Source: Nannobrachium achirus
Lineage: Eukaryota; Chordata; Actinopteri; Myctophiformes; Myctophidae
Assembly: GCA_963921795.1 (NCBI GenBank)
Contig: OY997641.1
Coordinates: forward strand, 27,717,035-27,781,034
Direction of reading: 5' to 3'
DNA: 64,000 bases
Both the position numbers and the translations under genes were made by a program. This document shows positions 34,699 to 45,268 of the stretch, in pieces. Position 1 is the stretch's first letter. Every line of letters begins with the position of its first letter. The notes beneath the pieces are model-generated. The model was not told the origin of the DNA and searched no databases. It was given only the letters and a program-made list of their open reading frames with translations.

Positions 34699-34973
34699 CC
34701 TCAGTAAAAGTAGCGTTTTGACCGCAAAAAGTATCATTGGATTATCATGACCTGTGGTGATATACTGTGGACTCTGTGGCCTAGTGGATAATGTTTTGTC
34801 TTTTCAAACCATGCGCCCCGGGTTCGCGTCCCGCTTAGCCACTACTTTCTGCCACCACAGACAAGATAACCTCAAGACAACAATACTGATGTAAAATCAC
34901 CCAGTGGATATCGGTAGCCTATAACATGATCCTATAATCCTTTTTTGCGGTCAAAACGCTACTTTTACTGAGG
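34699..34973. mobile_element. 275-bp element with perfect 32-bp inverted repeats
   Basis: Arms 34699-34730 and 34942-34973 are exact reverse complements, starting CCTCAGTAAAAGTAGCGTTT. Similarity continues inwards less perfectly (GGATTATC against GATCCTATAATCC). A tRNA-like segment lies between them. No clear target duplication was found; a TA is possible. Confidence 0.75.
34772..34845 (+). repeat. tRNA-like (Arg-like) SINE head
   Basis: An A-box-like TGGCCTAGTGGATAATG and a good T-arm, CGGGTTCGCGTCCCG, lie at tRNA spacing. The anticodon arm is poor and no acceptor stem closes, so this is tRNA-derived rather than a working tRNA gene. Confidence 0.6.
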
Positions 34974-35930
34974 ATAAGGTTAGGAATAACTATAAGTTTA
35001 GGTTTTAATGTAGGCATAATTTTACTGTAGTAAATGTCACGTTTTTAGGGGAGGGTAAATATATTTTTTAATGCTTTTACTCCACTATTTGTACAACTTA
35101 AGTTACTAGTTACTTTGTAGATTTAGAATATTATCATAAAACATAGGCCTATATTAATCTATTCAGCCTTGTCAAACTAAGCGGACAAGATAACATAAGA
35201 ATAAAATACACAACATTCTCTTTCTCTTTCTCTCTCAAAATTGATACTACAGGAACAGTTTATAATGTATTTTATATTTGTGGCCTGTAGAAATGGAAAT
35301 ACTTATAATATAATACTTACATTATACGGGGGCCAGGGCTCATCCCTTTATTTTAAGTTCAGTTGATTTTGAGGGTTGTGGATTCATTTGGCTCTGATTT
35401 CAACAATATATACAAACAATCTCCATTTAAGCAAGGCAATTGTATTTACATTTAAACAAATAATTACAATTTGAGTGCAAAAATAACTCACAGAAAAGAA
35501 AAGAAACTATTTACAAGCTCACAATGCAGGTAGAGATAACAAGTAACCAACAAGTAATAGACTCGAATAGTCGACTCATATTGAAGAATCGCCACCCCGT
35601 GGCTGAACAGCCACACTACACGTTGAAATACAATATCACATTTCTAGGGGGCGCGGCTAAGAATTTGGAGGCGTGTTTGACAGAGGTACCTCTAGGTGTC
35701 ACGAGGTGTCTACTGGTGTCATTTTAGACTTGGCGACGCTAAATTTTGTCACCCACTGTAGGTTAGGGCTTACTGCAAAAAACTAAAAAAGAAAAAAAGA
35801 ACACATACTGTACATGCATCATATACTGTAGATACAATGGAGCATTGTACTGTGGGTTATTCGATGAGAATTTATATTATAAAACCACTGTGCATTTCTC
35901 ATGTATGGATTATATTATTATTATTTAGAT
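34974..35930. other. non-coding stretch with repeat scraps
   Basis: Family E-like phrases near 35075-35110, a CT tract at 35217, and a hairpin half at 35507. No gene. Confidence 0.4.
35507..35526. repeat. hairpin core, half copy
   Basis: CTATTTACAAGCTCACAATG; only the inner left arm remains. Confidence 0.5.
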
Positions 35931-35939
35931 ATTTTGGGG

Positions 35940-36120
35940 GCTTTTTATGCCTTTATTTATAGTTTCATAGTAGATATGGACAGGAAACAGGGGAGAGAGA
36001 TGGCGAGAGACATGCAGCAAAGGCCGTCGGTAACCTCACGTCACCAGGCTTTCTCTGGGGAAAGCCTGGTGTTGGTTTACAACGGGCCGTCGAGAGGCTG
36101 CTTATCAGCCTAGGTGTAGG
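35940..36120 (+). repeat. dispersed fish repeat, SINE-like
   Basis: Shares GCCTTTATTTATAGTTTCAT, GACAGGAAACAGGGGAGAGA and ACATGCAGCAAAGG with the 9695 copy. Its end holds an inverted AGGCTTTCTCTGG/GGAAAGCCTGGTG pair. Confidence 0.5.
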
Positions 36121-36500
36121 TGGAGAATGTGGTCAGCCTGAAGAATAACTGTTCTTAATGAAAAATAACTGTTCTTAATAATAAATATCAGCATTTATCC
36201 GTATTACAGAAATTCCAAAAATATAAAATGTTATGTGTAAGAATTCATGACATGGATAAGTCTTTTTGGGCGACGAACAACCATTATTTTCCCAATAATT
36301 CCATATGCAGCAGAGCCCTGTTTGTGCATTTTACTGTATCTGATATATTTAACTATTAAGTTTGATTCATACGCATAATTACTCATATAATATGGATATG
36401 GCTATGCCATTTGAGTATGTAACAAAAGTTTTCACTGTTATCAACAGCCATCAAGACGCTGTCTGTCTTTGTTACCGTTCAATAAAGTTTTGAAAAAGAA
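36121..36500. other. non-coding stretch
   Basis: A direct pair of GAAGAATAACTGTTCTTAAT-like units at 36140-36180; an AATAAAGTTTTGAAAAAGAA near 36480 resembles a transcript 3' end, without an assignable gene. Confidence 0.35.
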
Positions 36501-36509
36501 AACTAATCC

Positions 36510-36580
36510 CAAAGCCAATCACAATATGCCACGTCATCCGTCAGACGGACAGCCAATCATATTGTGTGACGTCAGGCTCA
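36510..36580. promoter_or_regulatory. twin CCAAT plus CRE-like modules
   Basis: AGCCAATCACAATATGCCACGTCA and AGCCAATCATATTGTGTGACGTCA-type units occur 40 bp apart, each a CCAAT box followed by a CACGTCA or TGACGTCA site. The order is promoter-like, but no exon is recognised beside it. Confidence 0.35.
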
Positions 36581-36707
36581 GGCGCAGGACCCCAACCGCA
36601 TTCTCGGACCGACCATATTCTCCACCTACACCGGAACTCTAGGCCAGGTCTGGGCCCATTATTATATCGTTACCATATTAGGATAAGTTGTAGAAACGCG
36701 AGGATAA

Positions 36708-37110
36708 GGTTCAAGGTTCAAGGTTGTACTTTATTGTTACGTCTTTTGTACAGGTACTGTACATAAGAGTAAAATGTGTTTTTGTTTGGCATCCTTCAGA
36801 CAGTGCAGTGGTATAATAACAGCAAACAATATAATAACAGCAAACAACAGAACACACAAAAAATCTAAAAGGATAATAATAATAATAAAGACGTAGAAAG
36901 ATTTTAGAAAAGAGTGCAAAAGGCAAAAGAGCAAAGAAAAAAATAAAAGAGCCTATTTTATACACCAACAGCATTTTTACCAGTAGTTGCTTCAGTACTT
37001 AACCTTTTTGTAAACATGTTCACAGTATGTACTATGTGCAACAGGTTAGTATATTCAACTTCACAGTATACATTTATGTACAGGTGCAATTCAACTTCAC
37101 AGTATCTCTT
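36708..37110 (-). mobile_element. LINE 3' end fragment (L2-like)
   Basis: On the minus strand it ends with a short tandem tail of ACCTTGA units (36711-36728). This is preceded by GTAACAATAAAGTAC and by a UTR that resembles L2-type fish LINE tails. No reverse transcriptase sequence remains. Confidence 0.5.
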
Positions 37111-37505
37111 CATAGGCTATTGGCCTACCCCTCTCTGTTGACCTGAGTGATGACCCCTGTTCAGTGGTCAAGTTAGCGGGTTTGGTTGTAAACATGAAGA
37201 CAGCTGAAGACCCTCCAGTCTTCCTCCTTAAAACTGCCGTCCGTCAGCATTTTCAGACCCCGTTGGCCTGAGGGACTGCAGACCCCAAACTCTGCCAAAC
37301 ACCCCGCCAACAACTCCCCTCTCCTCGACAGCTGAGATTCGTTTCGCTCCCAACGCAGCTGTCTCCCGTGGCAACAGCTGGGCATTTTGGAGGGAATAGG
37401 GGACAGCCCTGGAATCCACCCCTGGTTTCAGAGAAATTAACAGCCTTGTCAAGATGAATTTAATATGCGTAGTAGTGAGAGTGTTGCCCAGCATAAGACC
37501 GTGAT
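37111..37505. other. GC-richer non-coding block
   Basis: Two overlapping minus-strand frames (70 and 93 codons) show no domain. It could be upstream LINE UTR or unique DNA. Confidence 0.35.
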
Positions 37506-37508
37506 GCA

Positions 37509-37711
37509 CATCGTCGTTGTTTGATGGAAACCTTGTCGTTAAAAACTATTTGAAAATAGCTGAAAATAGCCGATCTACAAGTACACAACACCTTGCGATG
37601 CGAGGCGTTGTGTGCTTGTAGATCGGCTATTTTCACTACTTTTGTGCGACATTCTTGTAGGATGAAGCAGGGTTTAACTTTACGAAACAAAAAACATATT
37701 CATTTGAAACT
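37509..37711 (+). mobile_element. family D element with hairpin, right end lost
   Basis: Left end CATCGTCGTTGTTTGATGGA; interior TTTTGTGCGACATTCTTGTA and GCAGGGTTTAACTTTACGAA. The usual right terminus is replaced. Confidence 0.6.
37561..37635. repeat. dispersed hairpin core, full copy
   Basis: AAATAGCCGATCTACAAGTA and CACAACACCT on the left; AGGCGTTGTGTGCTTGTAGA and TCGGCTATTTTC on the right. ACACAAC pairs with GTTGTGT in place of the usual TCACAAC/GTTGTGA. A second partial left arm precedes it at 37552. Confidence 0.92.
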
Positions 37712-37774
37712 TTTTACAAGCTTGTAGATTTCCAATACTCTAGCGCCACAATCTTGTATGATGAACTATTATTG

Positions 37775-38945
37775 CCTCCACCAGCCGAATGGGGGAGAGT
37801 ATGTTTTCCCCTCCGTCCGTCCGTGTGTCCGTCCGTCCGTCCGTCCGTCCGTGTCCGTGCGTCCGTCCGTGCGTCCTCGCAGTTTGTGTGCAGCTAATCT
37901 CAGTCGCCGTTGGCCCGGTCGCTGCCAAAGTGAGCACACACATTCCCTGGATGCCAATCTAGAACCTCTGCCCTAAATTTTTCAAATGGGCCTTTTCTAG
38001 CGCCACCTAGTGGCCGATGTTTGCAAAACACATTTCTGTGCACTAATCTTACAGATTTTGTCCAAAAATCCTACAAATCGGTAGGCAGTATCTCAACAGT
38101 CATGTGATCGACACGGATCTGTCCGATTTTGCATATTCCATCCTGATTGGCTAAGATTGGCTTCCAAAGTTTGTAGGATTGAGCCGTTTTGGACAAAATG
38201 CCTCAAATCACAAACGCAAAGTGCAATTATCATGAAATCGCGCACACACGTTCCCACTAGGCCGAGGAAGAAATACCACTTAAATCTTTTTTAATCAGCC
38301 TCATGGTGGCGCTATAACAGGCCGATTTGTGGTTTTACCTATAACTCCACCGATCAGTTTCAAACTTTGTAAGCGCACTCCCTAGAGGCTAAGGATAAAC
38401 CTTTACCCTGCATTTTTCACATCAGCCTTTTATAGCGCCACCTTTGGGCCGACTTATGTAAAACACATTTTTGGATATTACTCCTTGAGATTTTATCCAA
38501 AAATCACGCAAATCGGTACACAGTATCTCTATAGTCATGTGATCAAGTCCGATCCGTCTGTATTTCATATTCCATCCTGATTGGCTAATATTGGCTTCCA
38601 AAGCTTGCAGGATTGCTCAGTTTTTGAACAAAATGCCTCAAATCATCAACGCAGCTTGCGATTACCGTGAAATTTGCCACACATATTCCCACTAGGTCAA
38701 GGAACAAATGCTACCTTTTTCACATTGGCCTGTTATAGCGCCACCAGCAGGTAGACTTTAGCAAAGCTCATTTTTGGAACACAATGCTTCAAATCATGCA
38801 TGCAGCATCAGATTGCCATGAAAGATCTAAGGTGAAGAACATATGCCACCCTTTTTACATTGGCCTATTATACAGTAGCACCACCAGGACGCACGGCCTG
38901 GTGGAGACCTGTGCTCGGAAGAGCACTGCTTCTAGTTAGGCATTG
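37775..38945 (+). repeat. family A module array, longest copy
   Basis: Begins with a (GTCC)n tract (37811-37878). Two long modules follow, each with TAGCGCCACCT, a CACATTTnTG phrase, ATTTTnTCCAAAAATC, ATATTCCATCCTGATTGGCT and CAAAATGCCTCAAATCA, offset by about 430 bp (near 37998 and 38432), plus a partial third. No protein frame. Confidence 0.65.
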
Positions 38946-38948
38946 CTT

Positions 38949-39013
38949 TACCAAAAAACATAAAAAAGTTAACGATACAGGCTGTATCGTTAACTTTTTT
39001 ATGTTTTTTGGTA
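38949..39013. repeat. near-perfect 65-bp palindrome
   Basis: Arms 38949-38980 and 38982-39013 (32 nt each) are exact reverse complements around a single G. The arm runs TACCAAAAAACATAAAAAAG then TTAACGATACAG. It directly abuts the right side of the family A array. Confidence 0.97.
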
Positions 39014-39144
39014 TCATACATACGCTGTATCATACAGCGTTTTTGCCCAAGAGCGAGAATGTGTTTTAACCACTTTCAACTTGGTGTCCATATTTTGGGC
39101 TTCTCATTACTGGCAGAAATGTTCAAAGGTTTTCAAAGATAAGC

Positions 39145-39404
39145 AAATATAGCAGATCTACAAGCTCACTCAGCACATCACATTGGGGCCTTTTCCACCG
39201 GCAAAGAACCGGTTTGGGTTCTTTCTCCCGCCTATGGGATGGCAACTTTCTTGGAACCTTGGTATGTTTTTGTGAACCAACCTTTACGGTTTGGAACCAA
39301 CTCAGTTCTCGGTGGAAAAGCTCACCTCTGGTTCATCCCATAGGCGGGAGAACCCGAACCGGTTCTTTGCAGATGGAAAAGGCCGAGCTTGTAGAGCTAT
39401 TTTG
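39145..39404. repeat. hairpin core split by an insertion
   Basis: Left arm ATATAGCAGATCTACAAGCT at 39148-39167; right arm GAGCTTGTAGAGCTATTTTG at 39385-39404. The 198 bp in between are a separate palindromic element. Confidence 0.8.
39187..39384. mobile_element. 198-bp short palindromic transposon in hairpin loop
   Basis: The left end GGCCTTTTCCACCGGCAAAG and right end CTTTGCAGATGGAAAAGGCC are inverted, and the arms extend about 50 bp to CCCGCCTATGGGATG and CATCCCATAGGCGGG. No coding capacity; a target duplication was not resolved. Confidence 0.8.
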
Positions 39405-39607
39405 TGACACTATCGTATGACAAAGTATAAAATAGGACTTAAGTGGTTAATGGCCTGCATTAATTCATGAATACATTTATGTATACAAACCAGTAAGACG
39501 CCCTAAGGCGAGAAGCATGCACAATCGCACATGGGTGCGTGCATATGGGCGCTTTGGCATGGATACCCTTCTGCTGAGCTGGTCGAGTCATCACTGTGAT
39601 GTCGGAA

Positions 39608-39998
39608 CAGGTCAGCTATATCCATATATGGAGTTTGTGAGGTCATATGTAGAGGTATTGACCAGCTGGAGATCTAGGTGAAGATCCAGTCGTCTCCACG
39701 TATGGATATCCAGGGTTTGCTGAGGTCAGTGTTGTGATCTTCATATATAGAGATCCATGTGTAGATAATCAGCAGTCTTGACTTGCAAAGGAATTCTGTC
39801 TTGGCCATATATGGAGCGTCCATATACTGTATGGGCATTGCCAAAAATGGGCTTAATATATGTGTATTCCCAGATATGGGCTCAGGGATCTCCATATATG
39901 GGCATAAAAGGGACAAGGACGGAATTAATTTGCAAGTGTGACTCATGTCGCACAACCACACTGGTTAGACTGACACAATATGTCCATATATGGACATT
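39608..39998. repeat. CArG-box repeat cluster
   Basis: Four exact CCATATATGG palindromes at 39622, 39805, 39892 and 39984, amid variants such as CCCAGATATGGG. The 174-codon frame crossing it reads the repeat and is not a gene. Confidence 0.7.
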
Positions 39999-40004
39999 GA
40001 GGCG

Positions 40005-40046
40005 TTACGGAAGGACGGACGGAAGGACGGACGGAAGGACGGACAG
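40005..40046. repeat. (GGAAGGAC)n minisatellite
   Basis: About four GGACGGAA-type units. Confidence 0.9.
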
Positions 40047-40668
40047 GATGTGCTGGTTTTCAACTCTATATCTCTTAGTAAAATGCAAGGAATTGATTTC
40101 TGATGAAGCCGGTCGATTTTACATATGGCCCCATGCAGTACGTGCCACGGAAACTGGAGGAGGAGTAGCGCAGCAAAAGAAAGTTTATCTAGGAGGGGAA
40201 AGATGGATGAAATGCATGGATGGAATAAAGTCGGACAAGTACTATAGTCTGGTTGTCAGATTTACAGATTTACCAGATCTACAAAATGCTTGTTTTTGGT
40301 GAAGAGCTCTGGTGTACAGGGACCAGACCAAGTACAGAGCCAACTAGTATTGAGCGTTTAGGTGTCTGAATTCAACATATTAATATAAAAGTTGTGTAAA
40401 CAAAAACAAGACTCCTGCTTTATGCTGTCCACCAGAGCACTCTGAGTTGAATGAACATTCAGGATTTTACGGTGGTGTGAACTTGATGATTCAACGGGAC
40501 AAAGAACGATTCAAATTGCATGATTTCAACATGTTAATTAGGAGTGAATTACAACACACAGTGTTCCGTGAGCCACACCTCGAGCACAAGTGTTATCCAT
40601 GCCATTTCCATGACAATAAGTCAAACAACCTCAAAACGACGTGAGGGCGTATGAGAGTAAAGCACTTA
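40047..40668. other. non-coding stretch
   Basis: Family C-related scraps near 40310-40350 (GACCAGACCAAGTACAGAGC); no gene. Confidence 0.4.
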
Positions 40669-40676
40669 TATTAGGT

Positions 40677-41432
40677 CAGTGGTTCCCAACCTTGTATGGA
40701 TCAGGCTTCACTTGAAAATCTTTGAGAGCATTCACGGCCCACGCGTCTGACCAGCCTTTCAGCTGCTGTGTTAAGCGGGCAGATGGGTGGGCCGTGTGCA
40801 TTTTGTATGTGTCTATGGAGTTAACATTACTCTAATAGACCCCCAGGTGTGGTTACAATATGCAAATATGTCTTCCCTGTGTATTTTTGGTTACGGTACC
40901 TCCTGAAAGCTAAAAGCCTTTGAGTCAAAAGGCCCAGTCAAAATACACAGATATAATGACATTATAATATCATCCCCTCCCCTTTTTACCATACAACAAC
41001 ACTGTGGGTGTGGCTAACTTCAGCTGGGTCACCACCCACCTGAGAACCAGGCATACTTAATGAACAGGTGGGTGTGGCCACGTAAAAACATAATTTTAAC
41101 ACTTTCTGCACACTTTTTTGAAAAAGATCTTTCTCCCAGTATACCAGTAATCATAATACCTGATGATTATGTTGTCGGGGGGGGGGATAAACAATCACAG
41201 CACCCCATCCTTAAGTTCCTATTTATCGGTATCACAATGAAAACACGTTTTCAAGGTTTTATAGACAAAAACTTTATTTTATCTCAATGTTATCAATAAA
41301 GTAGTGTTTGCAGACATTATTTTATATCAATGTTATCAATAAAATCTTAGCGTTTGCCAATTATTTGGGGGCCCACTTGGAGTATCCTCACGGCCCGCCA
41401 GTGGGCCCCATGCCACAGGTTGGGACTCGCTG
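40677..41432. mobile_element. hAT-like non-autonomous element
   Basis: Ends CAGTGGTTCCCAACCT and AGGTTGGGACTCGCTG are inverted. Flanks TATTAGGT and ACTTAGGT match at 6 of 8. A tandem TTTATNTCAATGTTATCAAT pair lies at 41275-41345. No transposase. Confidence 0.7.
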
Positions 41433-41769
41433 ACTTAGGTCAAGTGCTTAAAAAAACAAACGTTCAACTTGATGCGCAAGTGATGGTGACATAAGGCAAG
41501 ACAGAGCGTGCGGTTATGTTTGGACGCACGCATGTTTGTGCACCCACTGCTCAAAGGTCATAACTAATACACCCGGGTCACACCATGCTTTTGGCGGGCC
41601 TCATGGCCAGGCATTTGTCAGTTTACCCAGGGTCAGGTGCCCTGAACGTGGGCTGGGCGGTGCGCAGAAGCCTGGCCAGACGCATGACCAAAGGGCCCAG
41701 CAACTGTCAGCGTGTTTGGGCCCGATATCGCCTCAGCTGCCCCACAGGCCAAGTGGTGTGAGGAGGAGT

Positions 41770-41905
41770 GGTGTAAAAAAAGTACTCACATGTTTTACTT
41801 AAGTAAAAGCATCAATAGTGCAATGTAGATACTCAGTTACAAGTAAAAGTCTGGGATTCAAAATGTACTTGAGTAAGTATTGGTATCAAAATGTACAAAA
41901 GTGGA
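41770..41905 (-). repeat. family E fragment
   Basis: GTGGTGTAAAAAAAGTACTC, TTACTTAAGTAAAAGCATCA and TGTACTTGAGTAAGTATTGG, the family's right end read in reverse. Confidence 0.6.
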
Positions 41906-44179
41906 AAGTACTCATCATGCAGCCAGCCTGCACCCCTGTTTGTCAGCTTTTGGCAAGAGTGACCACCAATAGACTGGTACTGCATGGAACTCTCTGGCTC
42001 TCTCTGAGGCATCTTCAGTCCTAAGGGAAGGGGGGAGAGGGTGACTTGCATAAAACAGAGATTTTATTTGTTGAATGTAGCAGTTATAGGACAGACATGT
42101 TGTAGTAAATCATTGAGTGTGCATTTACAGTAGCATGAGCAATGAGCAATGCATTTGTATTGTTGCTTAGAAGTAGCCTATGTTTGAATAGAAATAATAT
42201 TCTCTCTTTTTTTCTTGTGCGAAGACCGGAAAATATATATTATTTTATCTCACACAAGGTGGAAAATAATACATTTGTGCTGAATTACTATAATTGAGAA
42301 GGGATTTGAGACAAGCAATATTCATGTAATGTTCACCACCTGGGGCATCAGCTAAATTGAGGCAAATACATTTTAAGCTGTACTGCACTTAAATTGAAAT
42401 CCAACAATAAATCATTGTTGTAAAACTATTGCATTAGTGGTCATTGATTTCTATTGGCCAGAATTAAGCTTGGGCGAGGTTCAAATAATGGAAATATGGT
42501 TAAGTCAAGTGACAAAATTTGCTATACTTAAAAATGAAAATGGTGTTAAAACTATAAATGTCTTTCAGAACTATTTTAGAATGACTTATATGAATTATAT
42601 ACTTTAAGGGGAAATGTGTTCGGGTGTCTATAATTTTATATACAAAGTGACTTTTAGCTGAATGTTACTGTAGGTGAAATCTGACACATGCATTCAGAAA
42701 ATGGGATGCTCTTCTACTGTGCATGTAAAGAGCCCTTTGCTCATTTTTGTTGCATACAGTACTCTTTGAGAATACTGTTACAGCGGTATTGCAAGCATTT
42801 ATTGTACAGAAACGGCACCAGCTTGGAGTCAGATGGCAGAGAGAGGATACAGTGAAAGTGAATGGGCAGGTGCAGACATAAGGAAAGAAAGTCATTAAAC
42901 AGAAAGTTATGTGGACTGAAAATAAATTTTCCACTTCAACTCAACTGTTCCATTTCACCTGAAACTGCCACAGTCTGTGAAAAAATAGGGTAACCATGTA
43001 GTAGAAACCATGTCATTTGTTTTAAATGATGGACTTTGGAAAAAATAAATATCAACGTAAACAAAACATACAGTAGGTTTAGGGTGCAGTCACCGAACTT
43101 TGATTCTGCCTATGTGTGGCCAATGCTTTTCAATAGGAACGATTCTTTTTTAAAGAAATCCTCGAATGGCAAACCGCTTCCTTCCCGCTTCTTTCCATGA
43201 AAAGCAATGGCACAGGGAGAATTAGAGTTTGATGTGACTGCAATGTGAGCTTACAAGGTTTATCAAAACATTTTTCTCTGCTACACAGTCAAATCATCAG
43301 TGCTACTGTACTTTAACTCAATCATTGGTTGCATTTGTACACAAATTAACACTGATTTTGCTGAGTAGCCTACCAACACGAAATGTAGGCGATTTCATTA
43401 AATTCACTGTATTCACTTTGAGAGTTTGTCTAAAAAACATGTAAATAATTAATGAAAAATATATGATATAAATCCATATTATGGAGATGTGAGTGTGAGT
43501 ATCACTGTCTGGGCTTCATGTAAATGTGTTCCATGTGTCAAAGTTTCAAAGATGTGAGGTGAATTTAAATGTTGGGGAGTATCCTAAATATCGTTTCTAA
43601 ATATTTGTGTTTTTTGTAAATGATTGCCCTACTTGATCAAACAACGTCACATATACAGTAAGTATCAAAGGTAGCAGATAAAAAACTGAGCTTGTAGATC
43701 TGCTGCTACTTTAGCTATTTTTTTATTTGAATCCTGGAAACAGTTTTGGACCTAACAGAGATTATATACTATGTGAAGTCTATTGGATTAAGGTGCAATC
43801 TTTTGAGATTCTAGCACAGACAATCTATTTACCTACTGCAGGCTATGACAAAATGCAGTATTGTCATTAATCCCTTGGTACAGACAAAACCTGATATTAT
43901 CAAACATGTCATGTCAGACAGTCTACATTGGCTAAAGGGAAATGTGTCCATTTAATTCAGTCATAAACAGGAATTAAACATATCGCCACAAGCAATAAGA
44001 ATGAATGACCATGATGGAGGGATTGGAAGGGAATTAATAATTTCTCTATAATTTGTGTAATTTATTTAGTTTTGAGTTTTATTTTATACTATTATTCTTG
44101 AGTTATGTACCGGTAATTGTTGTTTTAAATTCTCTGTATGTTGGACCAATGGTGGGGGTTAGATGCAAGGAGACAGAGA
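41906..44179. other. longest stretch without recognised repeats
   Basis: No gene, and only one hairpin half (43686). Minus-strand frame 42665-42934 (89 codons) has no domain. This is one of the few unique-looking parts of the window. Confidence 0.4.
43686..43719. repeat. hairpin core, half copy
   Basis: CTGAGCTTGTAGATCTGCTG then CTACTTTAGCTATTTTTT; right arm with a short insertion. Confidence 0.65.
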
Positions 44180-44231
44180 AGCCCAGTCAGGGGTGTCGCA
44201 ATAAATTCTGGGCCCTGGGTACTTTAACTAT

Positions 44232-44296
44232 TGAAAGATAGCAGATATACAAGCTCACAGCGAGGCCGCGCTGCGAGCTTGTAGATCTGCTATTTT
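44232..44296. repeat. dispersed hairpin core, full copy
   Basis: GATAGCAGATATACAAGCTC and ACAGCG on the left; CGCTGCGAGCTTGTAGATCT and GCTATTTT on the right. Confidence 0.9.
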
Positions 44297-44522
44297 AGAA
44301 AAATCGTGAAAATCGGAATATTTCAAATCCTTCTGAGGTTTTTTGAAAAACCTATGTTTCTATGTCAGTGGTGCTCAAATCTTTTCATGTGAAGGACCCC
44401 CAAAATGATATGTATTTGGCCACAAATCCCCATCTCAAAATATTTAGTTCTAGTAGGGACCCCCAGAAGCAAAAGTTTAGTAAAAAATACATAGATTCAA
44501 AGATTTGCACACATTTTCACGA

Positions 44523-44590
44523 CTTAGCAGATCTACAAGCTCACAGCGTGGCACTCTGTGCAGGGCTGTGAGCTTGTATCTGCTATTTTT
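44523..44590. repeat. dispersed hairpin core, full copy
   Basis: TTAGCAGATCTACAAGCTCA on the left; GGCTGTGAGCTTGTATCTGC on the right. Confidence 0.88.
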
Positions 44591-44686
44591 CAATAGCTAA
44601 AGTGTAAAATACTTAAGGCCCCTCCACCTTGGGCCCTAGTAACTCAGGCCCACTTTTCCCGCCCTTGTGACGCCCCTGCGCCCAGT

Positions 44687-45140
44687 AGACATTACAAGCC
44701 GCAGAAGTAAGGACAAGAAGAGTGAAGAGTCTTTCTGAGCCACAGGAAAGCCCTTTGCTTGCTGTAAATTGCCTCGGCATGATTGTTCTTCCCCCTGCCA
44801 GTAATACTGTGTTCATCCAACGCAGTAAAAGCTTGACTTCAAATCTATCACCATAAAAGAGTTAAACTTCTCGCTCCACCAAGTTGTAAAAGTAAAAAAG
44901 GTGACACCGGTCATTATTACTTTTCCAAGGGCCGACGTCATCACAGCATCTCGGTGTCGCACTCGTACTTTTCCACCTATATAATATTCACAGTGAGGGT
45001 CTATTTCATTTTTAATTTTGCTGTAACCCAGCAGGAGGTCCACATTAGTATGGCCTGAGAGAGCCATAGCAGGGCTTAATCTGAAGTGTTGAAAATAATA
45101 CGTGCCCAATCCTCTCTGGACCCTTTAAAAGTCCCAGCTA
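44687..45140. other. unique-looking non-coding block
   Basis: Free of the repeat families found elsewhere. A 98-codon minus frame has no domain. Candidate conserved non-coding DNA, untested. Confidence 0.3.
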
Positions 45141-45268
45141 TAAGACTGTGAGCCAGGGTACTAGACTGGAAAAACTCCACCGTGGGGCAATAATCAGTAC
45201 CAGGGGCCGGATTTTCCTCTGTATCTGCTCCCTATTTTGGTCTACTTGTTTATTTGCACTGAGGCACT

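Larger units (their letters stand above)
39066..39450. mobile_element. TTAA-ended element, family H, with nested insertion
   Basis: TTAACCACTTTCAACTTGGT at the left and GGACTTAAGTGGTTAA at the right, with TTAA at both limits (39066-39069, 39447-39450). Its central hairpin is split by another short element at 39187-39384. Confidence 0.7.
44188..44678 (+). mobile_element. hAT-type non-autonomous element, family B copy 2
   Basis: Ends CAGGGGTGTCGCA and TGTGACGCCCCTG are inverted. Flanks AGCCCAGT and CGCCCAGT match at 7 of 8. It contains two hairpin cores and, between them, a hAT-like CAGTGGTGCTCAAATC segment also present in copy 1, so the composite structure predates the spread of the family. 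Confidence 0.88.

Noticed and set aside
34772-34845. Functional tRNA-Arg gene
   Set aside because: The T arm is good, but the anticodon arm and acceptor stem are not; it sits inside an inverted-repeat element.
39778-40302. 174-codon open frame
   Set aside because: It crosses a CArG-box repeat and a GGAAGGAC minisatellite and has no domain or exon signals.
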